In this document: piece by piece, positions 1 through 8,050 of the stretch
Numbering within the stretch: position 1 is the first letter of the stretch
How the letters are laid out: each line of letters opens with the position of its first letter
NCBI GenBank assembly: GCA_015680685.1
Contig: MNCI01014449.1
Coordinates: 9,969 to 37,125 of the forward strand
DNA: 27,157 bases
Direction of reading: 5' to 3'
Source: Gnetum montanum
Lineage: Eukaryota > Streptophyta > Gnetopsida > Gnetales > Gnetaceae
Notes under the pieces: model-generated
The model's input: only the letters and a program-made list of their open reading frames with translations
Database searches by the model: none
What the model was told of the DNA's origin: nothing
Translations under genes and position numbers: made by a program

Positions 1-2
1 TT

Positions 3-437
3 TCCTTGGAAATATCTAAGGTAAACATTTATGGAAAGATCGAGAAGAATAAAGTTCCATGCATCACATACAGTGATTCATCGGGTGATGACATGGAGGA
101 ATGCACAACATCTCCTCCATGTAATAGGTGTGCCCTTGAAACTTTGAGACAAAGATGCTTGTATGTAGCAACCACACAACAAGTAGTAGACACCCCGTGG
201 TTGACAGCTACTCAAAAGAGCAACTGACAAATATGCATGGAACAAACTGGGGGAACAACTCATGCCCATAACGAAGGCATAGATACATTGGAATATGAGC
301 GTCGCTGACTTCCACCCCTTAATCTAAGAACATCAATGGGGAGAAGCTGGGCACTTTTAAGAAATTCAAATAGGCATTCATTATTTCAGATCTTTTCCTT
401 TCCATTCAGTCATGGGGAAGATGGCCACCTATGCTAA
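3..437 (+). pseudogene. E1 retropepsin C-terminus and tail (truncated by window edge)
   Basis: The reading frame opens at the window edge with SLEISKVNIYGKIEK, matching the C-terminal part of the E2 protease on the other strand (LSLEISKENTYGKIEK). The catalytic DSG region would lie left of the window. Downstream is a cysteine-containing tail (PPCNRCA, then CLYVATT and WLTA) and a second segment (RTSMGRSWALL, HGEDGHLC) before the stop at 435. In-frame TGA codons at 225 and 306 break it. At 306 the E2 copy has CGA (Arg), so this stop is visibly a CpG-to-TpG change. The tail appears to join directly to 3' UTR sequence, with no room for RT or integrase. The function of the tail is unknown to me. 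Confidence 0.72.
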
Positions 438-465
438 TCATTTGGGGCCCTTAGTTCTTTTTTAA

Positions 466-585
466 GTTTTTGTTTTACACATTTTTGTTTTACACGTTTT
501 TGTTTTACACGTTTTTTTTTTACACATTTTTGTTTTACACATTTTTGTCTTACACATTTTTGTTTTGCACGTTTTTGTTTACAAA
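466..585 (+). repeat. 15-bp T-rich minisatellite, about 8 units
   Basis: Units of RTTTTTGTTTTACAC follow one another in exact 15-bp register from 466 to about 585; unit 4 has a G-to-T change and unit 8 is degenerate. The equivalent positions in the two minus-strand copies (about 23475-23510 and 26112-26150) carry only about two units, so the array expanded in this copy. Confidence 0.9.
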
Positions 586-1570
586 TTTCTTTAACTTTTC
601 TTATTTTTTGTTTTGCAACATCATTCATACCTTTTCATATTTTCTGTGTGTGTCTTATCCACCTTGTAAGTTTTTCATTTAATAAGTATTCTTCCTGATG
701 ATGTGAACTATTTTTATAGTGATTGCTAATGTTTAGTTTTTACCTTTAAGTCATGATGTTGATACTAGGGTATGTTTCTTTTGATATAGCAGGCAATGAG
801 TCCACTTCATCCATACATCCATTAGTTCTATGGTCTCTCTCAGCTTGGAAATGTATAGTCTCTTTCAAATAAGAACTATAACGAATCGGTGACTGAGCAT
901 TTTTCAAACTAAGGAAGGACTCAAGGATTGAGAAGGGTGTGACTTCAAGGGAACTTGATGCATTTGTGTGGCCATTCTCTTGGGTGCTTGGATGTTTTCT
1001 TCTTGAGTTTTCTTACTGTTTCAACATCACCCAATCATCGGGAAGCTGAGCAAATAAAAATAACAAAGTCTTTACATGGTGTGGTTCTCACGCATAAACA
1101 CATAAAACGCAAAACAAAAAAAAATAGAAACAGTGAGAATTCAAAGCACACCCATTAGACAAAATAATGATTTGGGCTGTAAGCACTCGTTATGGAACTA
1201 AAAAAAACTGTTCCCTCTAATTAAGGCCCTTCTCGCTTCCCATTCTCTCCTCCTTGTTTTGTCGGAATGGTGGTGGCTCTTTGGGGAGGCATTCTTGTTA
1301 CTTTAAGAGGATGGATTGGCCAAATGTATTAATGCGAAGTCACTGGATGTGGTTCGTTTGAGGCCAAACTTGGAATGGGATTTACTAAGTCACATTAATC
1401 ATGAACTACACAAGGGGCTATACACCACCTTGTTCTTGGGATTTCATTCCATTCTCTTCTCTCCATTGTTCACCTCATTGCCGGTTGTATCATTAGTGTA
1501 TATTTTGGTTGATGCATTGTTTTCTTTTTGGTAAATTCTTACGGTTAAGACTTTAACTCTTGTTCCAAAT

Positions 1571-1652
1571 GACATTCTTAGAGCCTACGGACTCTTTGAA
1601 TGTGGGTTTGCCAGGGCATTAAGGGCATGAGCCTGCTTTGGGGAGGACCCAC
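1571..1652 (+). other. Conserved non-coding block of the Athila-like 3' UTR
   Basis: This stretch includes GAGCCTACGGACTCTTTG and GCCTGCTTTGGGGAGGACCC. It is nearly identical to the reverse complements of about 22455-22535 and 25003-25090, while flanking UTR sequence is much more diverged and carries indels. A weaker version with the same core (GAGCCTACTTTGGGAAGGA) sits at about 7927-7950 in element B. GAGCC and GGACTC can pair to form a short stem. The role is unknown; a cis-acting RNA signal is one possibility. Confidence 0.7.
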
Positions 1653-2167
1653 TGACATTCATCTTTGGTGCACCAGTTAAATTCTTTTCCCTAAAATTTT
1701 TGCAATCCACTTTATTTTGTTCATTTCCATCTTGACATCCATTTCATCAACGTTATAGTTGTCCCTATTTATCTATCTTTCTTATTCCTTTTCTTTCTCC
1801 ATTCTATCGCTACCGGAGGTTCGCGATTAGTCATGGGGGTACGGGGCCTAATTTTTTCGATTTTCTCCTAACCCCTACACCTTCGGTAGTCACCATTATT
1901 ATATCTCCAAATCCGTATTAGCCATACCACAACTCAGCCAATGGACCTTTCACTGCAGCAAGGTATCAACTGCATTGAAATTCATTTACCCTTGCTAATA
2001 TAATATTGTGTTGTGTGTGCAAATGGCAATCATGCAACAACGGATTGGATCTGGAGGGAACACTTAGAATGGAGTGGTGCTGAAGCAGCTATGCAAGGAG
2101 TAAGACCGATGACGCACTTATGGATGGACAACGAAAGATGCAATCTTGGCGTTGGCAGCAGCAAAAC

Positions 2168-2189
2168 TTCTCTCTCTCTCTCTTTCTCA
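2168..2189 (+). repeat. CT microsatellite
   Basis: A short (CT)n tract with one TTT interruption. The inverted copy has a longer, interrupted GA tract at the equivalent place (22099-22137), and E3 has a GAGAAAGAGAGAGAAAGAAAG tract near 24450. Confidence 0.85.
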
Positions 2190-2370
2190 GCTGCCAAATA
2201 AGGCCTGATGTCAAATGTAATAAGGTGTTCACTCTTGTTGTCATGAACACTAGTTTTGTGTTGTCTTGTAATGATGATCCATTCACATGTGATCCCATTA
2301 GTTCCATTTGAGTCAATAATCCCATACCTTTCCAATATTTTGTAAGGAACTCGAGGACGATTTTTCATTC

Positions 2371-2383
2371 AGTCATGGGGGTA
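2371..2383 (+). promoter_or_regulatory. Polypurine tract of E1
   Basis: AGTCATGGGGGTA lies immediately before the TGATGGGA start of the 3' LTR, the place of the plus-strand primer in LTR elements. The E2 copy has the same sequence at 21898-21910 (-). Similar AGTCATGGGG motifs also occur at 408-417 and 1829-1838, so more than one plus-strand priming site may exist. Confidence 0.65.
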
Positions 2384-3228
2384 TGATGGGATGCAATATC
2401 GCACAGGCCGCGAAATCGTGTATGCGATAGCACGTCCATCGCGATATCGCATCGTCCCTAGCGATATCACGTATACGATATCACGGTGTGTCGAAAAGTC
2501 TATAAATAAGAGGTGGTTCTCCCTTGTTTTCCCATATAGATCTAGACCCTTAGGGAAACTCTAGCAGTTTTACCTCTCCAGAGATAGAATATTTTCCATG
2601 TGCCCACAGTAGGAACTCCAAAGTGAACGAATCTTTATTCGAGCAAATATTATACCTAAACACATGTTTGTGTACGGCAATAAAGACGAACTTCTTGGAT
2701 AAACCTTGTAGTACATGGAATAGGCTAAATAGGATTTTATTTATTGTTATTTGCTATTTATCATTTAAATGCTTTATTAGTTATTAAATCTTTCTCAACC
2801 CTTCTCTCTTAGTTAAATGCCTCAGTACGACTGCTTCGAGCATGTGTGTTACACTTGGTGATCTCAGCAACGATTAGCATTTGGTAACCAAGGTTGCATT
2901 GGTTCAGGGTGTGAACGGTAAGTGGGAACGGATGCTAATGCTAGGTTAATTAAAGCTTAGTTAGTTAGTTAAATTTAGTAATTAGTCTCTTCAACCCTTC
3001 ACCTTACTAGCATAGGAGATAAAACAGGAAAAGCTATAAAAATCATATACCTCAGACTTACTTAACCATACACCGTGACAAATACAAGTAAGTCTGGGAA
3101 GACAACGAATAATTAACCTTAAGTGTTCCATGAGGCGTGTAGGCACTTACTCTGTGGAGTTCAACCGAATCATGTGTGTAACGCTCATATTCGTATGATT
3201 GAGTGTAGGGGTACCTTGCCACTCATCA
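2384..3228 (+). repeat. E1 3' LTR (845 bp)
   Basis: Starts TGATGG and ends ACTCATCA, giving the short inverted terminus TGATG/CATCA. The inverted E2 copy has the same two ends (21897 and 11769), which fixes the boundaries. It contains a U3 rich in CGATATCG motifs, a TATA box at 2501-2508 and a possible polyadenylation signal AATAAAG near 2674. The bases after the end are CCAAATAT, within which any target duplication must lie; its partner is outside the window. Confidence 0.85.
2393..2508 (+). promoter_or_regulatory. E1 U3 promoter: CGATATCG motif cluster and TATA box
   Basis: From 2393 to about 2486 the U3 carries repeated, largely palindromic motifs around CGATA(T): GCGATAGCACG, CGCGATATCGCA, GCGATATCACG and ACGATATCACG, unusually CpG-rich for this window. 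TATAAATA follows at 2501-2508. The inverted E2 LTR keeps both the cluster (21824-21889) and the TATA box (about 21807-21815), which argues for promoter function. Confidence 0.65.
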
Positions 3229-3236
3229 CCAAATAT

Positions 3237-4049
3237 TGGGGACCAAGATGTAATCTTGAATATTCAATATTGTGGGATGTGGGCTAGCCTATAAATATAA
3301 TGCTTAGACGCATAATTTGAAAAGAAGTCTTTGTCAATAGAGTAGCGAAATGCTTGTAATTTTATTCCATAGTCTTAGAGAACAATCAATGAGTTCCTAC
3401 AGTGTGGATCTAAGTCAATGGTATGCCATCTTATTTGAGTGGCAATGTACCTAGACACATTCCATGAATAGTAATAAGATCAAGATTAATTCTTATTCAT
3501 TGCAGCCCTTTGACTTAGATTAGATTTACTTTCCATGTAATTTACTTTTCATGTACTTGGTTAATATTTACGTTTCCAAGCATATTAATGAATTGGTAGA
3601 ATGAGCACATCTAGTTTCAAGCATAAACATGTATTTGCTTGGTAATTTTAACAACATTATTGCTTGGTTCGCCTAGTAGCATAGCGCTCGGTAATCCTAG
3701 TAGTGGATACGTGGGTTCAAGACATGTATGGTAAGCTAGGAATGGACACTCATAGCTTGTAGGCTAGTTTAGACTTTACTTTCTATTGTTAATTAGTTTA
3801 AATAATTGAATTTTTTATTATCATTAGGAGTAGCATAAGGCCAAAACACCACAAAGAATCATATGCCTCACTTTGGACTAAACCATATGTCACAAGCTAC
3901 CACTAGTCCAAATGGGAAGACAACGAACTGTGATCAAGACATAACAATCTAGGTGCTACAACTAGTCCCATTCATAGAATTTAACTAAATCATACGTGAA
4001 CGCTTGTGATTCATATAGTTGGACATAAGAGGTATCTCATCGTTCATCA
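3237..4049 (+). repeat. B 5' LTR (about 813 bp)
   Basis: It ends TTCATCA directly before a primer binding site. Its last ~330 bp align with the last ~300 bp of the E1 LTR: shared order of ATATGCCTCA-like, GGGAAGACAACGAA and CATACGTGAACGCT-like blocks. A TATA box lies at 3290-3297. The proposed start TGGGGACC at 3237 is less certain; U3 would be only ~55 bp, shorter than in E1, so the left end could be truncated. Confidence 0.68.
3290..3297 (+). promoter_or_regulatory. TATA box of B 5' LTR
   Basis: TATAAATA in the context GCCTATAAATATAATG, at the position matching the TATA box in the E1 LTR. Transcription would start about 30 bp downstream if active. Confidence 0.55.
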
Positions 4050-4050
4050 T

Positions 4051-4068
4051 TGGCGTTGTTGCTAGGGA
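4051..4068 (+). promoter_or_regulatory. Primer binding site of B (tRNA-Asp type)
   Basis: TGGCGTTGTTGCTAGGGA begins one base after the LTR end. It differs from the plant Asp-type PBS TGGCGCCGTTGCCGGGGA at four positions, three C-to-T and one G-to-A, all consistent with deamination. This PBS type is common in Athila-lineage elements (established knowledge). Confidence 0.7.
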
Positions 4069-4179
4069 TGGTGCTAGTTATCTAGATTAGTTATATTATA
4101 CACAATCACTATAAAACTATCAACAATTTATCTTTTAGAAAATATTAATATTTTATTTTAAGTCACACACATTGAAACC

Positions 4180-5502
4180 ATGTCTTCTTCACATAGGACC
4201 GATAACACATTGTATGATGAGAACATTCATTTGAGAACTAATAGGATCTACACTGAAGAGAATTGGGATGAACAACCTCAACCAAGGGTTTCATATGCTC
4301 ATTTTCACTCTTACCACACTGAAGGACTAGATTCACCTAAGGCTGATAATCTTAGAGGAGATGGAGTAAGTCCTAGATCGGGAAGGACCTTAACGCCTAG
4401 GACCTCCTCAAAACCTAGAAGATAAATCAAGGGATTCTTCCTCTTCAATGTTTAGTTCTAATGAAGGTTAACATAGGTATAAAGATAAAGCTCCACTATG
4501 GGGTTGAAATAAGAATAGAAATCAAAACCAAGGGCAAAATCAAAGATATCAAAATGCACATAGACAAAATCATCACAATCAGATAAATAGAAATAGAAAT
4601 TTTTACCATGACATGTCTGATGACGGTGATCTCTTATTGGCCACTAAGAGCATGACATAGATTATAGAGGTAGTAAAATACCCCACAAGCATTATAAGGA
4701 AAGTCACATCAAAAGACCTGATATGAATAACATCCCTAAATTTTCGAGAGGCTATGATTCTGATCCACAACATCATTTGCAAGCCTTCCATGATTCCTAC
4801 ATCTTACAAAACACTAAAAGTGGGTGGCAAAAGCTTTAGCTCTTTCCTAGGATACTACTAGACAAAGTTGAAGTGTGGTATAGATCGTTGAAATCAAATT
4901 CAATCTATCAGTGGTCCACAATGCTGTAACTCTTCAATGAGAAATACCAAGCCTATGCAAGGGTGTCCAACCTAAGGAAATGAATTCAAGGATGGAAACA
5001 AGAACAACATGAACCCTTGGATATGGCCCTAGATAGATACTATTCTCTATTGAATATATGCCTAGGACATGATTTCTCTCAAGAAGAGTAAATTTTCAAC
5101 ATCATAGATGGGCTTCATAGTTAAATGAGAGAGACCCTTGGGATGTATGCTCAAGGTCAATTATATGAACTAGGAATCCATTAGATCCAAAGGCTAATCA
5201 AGCATGTGGCAAAAGAAGAAGGAGAGCTATGTAAACAAGAGAATGTTGAGAAATATCACTGGGGCCCAACTCTTCAAAAGAAGAGGGTCCATATTCATGA
5301 TCAAGAAAAAGAGGTAGCTCTCGATGAGGTGATTTCACAACAAACCTTATCAATACAAAAGTCTATTGATAAGCTTGAAGCAAGGTTAGATAAGATGTTG
5401 AAATGGATAAATGAGAAAGTTACAACTTGTGTAGAAACCATAAAGGAAAGAGTAACACAAAACAAATCAAGTGATCACAACAAAAGGAGGAAAAAGAACT
5501 AA
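4180..5502 (+). pseudogene. gag: B gag polyprotein, decayed
   Basis: The start ATG at 4180 lies ~110 bp after the PBS, opening MSSSHRTDNTLYDENIH. After a frame-disturbed stretch (about 4426-4680), the same frame gives a recognisable retrotransposon gag core: PKFSRGYDSDPQHHLQAFHD, KVEVWYRSLKSNSIYQWSTM, LFNEKYQAYARVSNLRK, then LDMALDRYYSLLNICLGHDF. The VEVWYRSL...W/F..F...Y layout is typical of the plant Gypsy capsid domain. Stops at 4837 (TAG), 4927 (TAA), 4981 (TGA), 5089 (TAA), 5122 (TAA) and 5182 (TAG) interrupt it; each could come from CAG, CAA or CGA by one C-to-T change. The end is charged and probably helical (LSIQKSIDKLEARLDKML). The product would assemble the virus-like particle; this copy cannot make it. 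Confidence 0.75.
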
Positions 5503-6624
5503 GAAATTGCTAGGAACACTTATTGACAAAAAGGGGAAATGGTACATCTACATGAGTATTGGACTTTTGCATTAAATCCCAAGTTCGTACAAAAGCAAAT
5601 GCCTAGGAAATTATCTTTTTCACAAGGTAATTATAAGTAATCCTACAACCAACCGTACTATCCTAGTGGGACTTCTTATCAACCTCAAAATACTATCAAA
5701 CACAGTGGCAAAACCCGTAGTTCTAGGGGAGGCCATCATCAAACCAGTACTACCCTTACCACCAACTAGACAAGTACAAATATTATGTCCAACAACGTAT
5801 TTTCCTAACTGGTTCTACTTCCTCTACGTCAAATCACTACTACTACTCTCCCAAATATGATCTACCCACAACATATTTTGAAGAATCATCACCTCATGCC
5901 TCTCATCCTCTATCATATCCTCATACTTCCCTCCATCACATGTCACAACCAACATAGGAAGGTTTAGCACCATAACATCAATGAAAGAATGTTAGTTGTG
6001 CTACAAACATACACAAAAAATGATAATGCTAGTAGATCTCCATCACAACCTTAGAAAAATCCTTTCTTTAGGTTGGTTCCCACTCATAAGCACAACACTC
6101 GTGGTCCTACTAACTCATCAAAACCAACACAAGGCCAATCTAATGCAACAACCTTCCTTGCTGGAACAATGTCTCCTAATCATACAAAAAAAAAGCCAAC
6201 AACCATTACCACTCCAACACAAGACATAAACAATGAACTTATCATTGTGGAGAGACAAGAAAATCCATGCATCACTAATAGTAAAGGATGTAGTTCTGGA
6301 TCAGAAATTTAAAATATTAACATAACCCACAACACAGCTAAGGGACAAGTGTGTGAGCAAAAACTAGTCTACATAGTAGCCAATAAACTAGAAGACACCC
6401 AATGGCTTGAAAATGAGAATATAAAATTGTTTCAAAGATGCATGGAAGCAATTGATCCACTTCTTAGTTCTAGACTTAGGAAAATAGACCAAATAGGGGA
6501 CTTAGACATAGATATCTTACACTTTGATTATACACCAGAAGAGAATATTAAACACAAAGACCCAAGAATTAAAATTGAAAATCAAGAAGAAGAAGCAAAC
6601 ACATCTGGATCCCCCAAAATGTAA
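5503..6624 (+). pseudogene. B gag C-terminal linker and protease-tail remnant
   Basis: Broken reading frames continue after gag. Around 5650-5920 a Tyr/Pro/Ser-rich linker is readable (NQPYYPSGTSYQPQN; NHYYYSPKYDLPTTYFEESS). Between 6229 and 6420 the order PCITNSKGCSSGSE, then CEQKLVYIVANKLEDTQWL, parallels E1's PCITYSDSSGDDMEE, then CLYVATTQQVVDTPWL, so the segment downstream of the protease is present while the catalytic D-S/T-G region is not visible. The last readable piece (6349-6624) is an acidic 91-residue frame. At least two frameshifts and several stops are present. Confidence 0.5.
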
Positions 6625-8050
6625 ATACCTTCAAGTCCAGATCAAGATACATCTTTGAATGATCCAAATGAGACAATCACCAATGTTAGATGTGCTACCA
6701 CATGATTAATTAAATCAGTAACAAGGATAGATGGGAAACTGATGGTGTATAACTAGGGGATTGTGTAGTCCATCTCCCAAATGTGTAGACATAAGATTAG
6801 TCATGGGGGAGATGCTCCATCTTGGTTTAAGAACTAATACGTGTTTTTCACATTTTTTTTATATAATTTCTTTTATCATTTTCCTATTTCTTCCAAAATT
6901 TTCTGATGCTTCATATGTTTTCCATTTCTTAATATTTTTCTTTTCTTTATATTTTTCCCTTTTTCTTGAGTCATTCTCTTCATGTTTTATGAATGTATTT
7001 CATGTTTTTGTTAATAATATTGCCAAGTCATGATGCAAAAGTGCTATACTATAAAGATGATTGGATAAGTAATTATGTAAAGTAGTGAGACCGCCTCATC
7101 CATTCCTCTAGTTCTTTGAATAAAAGGTCTTTATCATGGAAACAATTTGGTTCTTCTTTTGTGAAACAAAAATTCATCAATGATCATTGTACCTTGAAGA
7201 AAGATGGAATGACCAAGTGGGAATGGGAAAGGATGTGACATCCTTCATCTGGTTTATGACTCCTCTTGGAACATATCATCACTACTCTATCAACCAATAA
7301 AAAGGAAGTTCTTTCTTTGCATGGTGTCGTTCCCATTTCAAAAAAAATTAAAAAACAAAAAAAATTCAAAAAAATATAACATGTAAAAAAGAAAAAGAAA
7401 AAAACAATAATGGAAATTCAAAGCACACTCCTTAGACACAATAATGGGCTACAAGCACTGGTTATGGCTCTAGAAAGACATGTTACCCATGCCTTAAGGC
7501 ATCCCTCTAACTAAGGCCCTTCCTTCCTTCTTCTCTTTTCTTCTCTTTTTCTAGTAATGATTGTTTTTGAGGTGGTTGTGGACTCATGGTGGTAGGAAAA
7601 AGGGAACAATGCAAGGTCATTGTTCATGATATGGACTCGGTCTAAACTTGGATGGATAGGTATGCTAATCATTTTAATCATACTTTTCACAAGAACCTAT
7701 TGTGGACATGGTCGAGTACTTTACACCCTAATATTTGCAATCCCTTCTCATCCCATTATTCACCTCACTGCTGCATGTGATTATGAGCCTTGTGGTTTTA
7801 TGTAGTATAGTGCAACATCCCAGCCACAATAGTTGTGTGTTGTTTGGAATAAAGGCATGGTCTACATTTAACTTCTCGGGTGCTGATAGACATCTATAGA
7901 AGTAGTTATGCAAGGGCATTATGGTAGGAGCCTACTTTGGGAAGGATCCACTTGCATAACTTTTGTTGCTCATGGCTTTGAACTAACCTTCACATCTTCC
8001 AAAACATCAATGACAGTTTCTCTAAATTTATGCATAATTTTGGAACTACT
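6625..8050 (+). other. B 3' UTR with PPT-like start
   Basis: AGTCATGGGGGAGATG at 6799-6814 matches the motif that starts the 3' UTR in E1, E2 and E3. Downstream, features occur in the same order as in E1: a T-rich stretch, GAGxCCxCxTCATCCATTC near 7088, TTGCATGGTGT near 7317, CAAAGCACACxCxTTAGAC near 7420, and the block GAGCCTACTTTGGGAAGGA at 7927. Homology becomes unclear after about 7960. No ORF of note. Confidence 0.6.

Larger units (their letters stand above)
438..2370 (+). other. E1 long 3' untranslated region
   Basis: About 1.9 kb without a supported ORF separates the protease tail from the polypurine tract. Homologous, partly rearranged copies occur at 21911-23536 (-), 24385-26240 (-) and, more diverged, about 6800-8050 (+), so it is a family feature and not host DNA. 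It contains a T-rich 15-bp minisatellite, a CT microsatellite, a strongly conserved block at 1571-1652, and an inverted pair CTACCGGAGGT / ACCTTCGGTAG (1810-1820 and 1879-1889). Athila-lineage elements are known for a long region here, sometimes carrying an env-like ORF; no env-like protein is recognisable in this copy. Confidence 0.7.
1..3228 (+). mobile_element. E1: 3' end of an Athila-like Ty3/Gypsy element
   Basis: Reading left to right, this segment holds the end of a retropepsin-like protease and its tail (to 437), a long non-coding 3' region, a polypurine tract and a 3' LTR ending in CATCA at 3228. The 5' LTR and gag lie outside the window. The whole segment matches, on the opposite strand, 11769-12068 plus 21392 to about 23980, which is a second copy of the same family. 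No RT, RNase H or integrase lies between protease and 3' UTR, so this is a deletion derivative. The lineage call rests on the protease and on the integrase of the related copy at the right edge; it is an inference from family resemblance. Confidence 0.8.
3237..8050 (+). mobile_element. B: related Athila-like element without pol, 3' end unresolved
   Basis: It has the 5' half of a standard element: an LTR ending in CATCA at 4049, a primer binding site at 4051, a gag-type ORF from 4180, a remnant of the protease tail near 6240-6420, and a 3' UTR from about 6799 homologous to that of E1. RT, RNase H and integrase are absent, and the protease core is not recognisable. I could not find a second copy of its LTR downstream, so the right end near 8050 is where homology fades, not a defined terminus. 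It starts only 8 bp after the E1 LTR. Confidence 0.65.

Noticed and set aside
466-585. CRISPR-like array
   Set aside because: Units are contiguous 15-bp repeats with no spacers, and the context is a plant retrotransposon.
434-628. Antisense Lys/Cys-rich ORF (KQKCVKQKCV repeats)
   Set aside because: It is the reverse reading of the 15-bp T-rich minisatellite; the 15-bp period is a multiple of three, so stops are avoided by chance.
1316-1534. 72-residue plus-strand ORF
   Set aside because: It lies in the 3' UTR; the homologous positions in E2 and E3 do not preserve the frame.
6761-7033. 90-residue T-rich ORF
   Set aside because: It crosses the PPT-like start of the B 3' UTR and a low-complexity T-rich stretch; not conserved in E1-E3.
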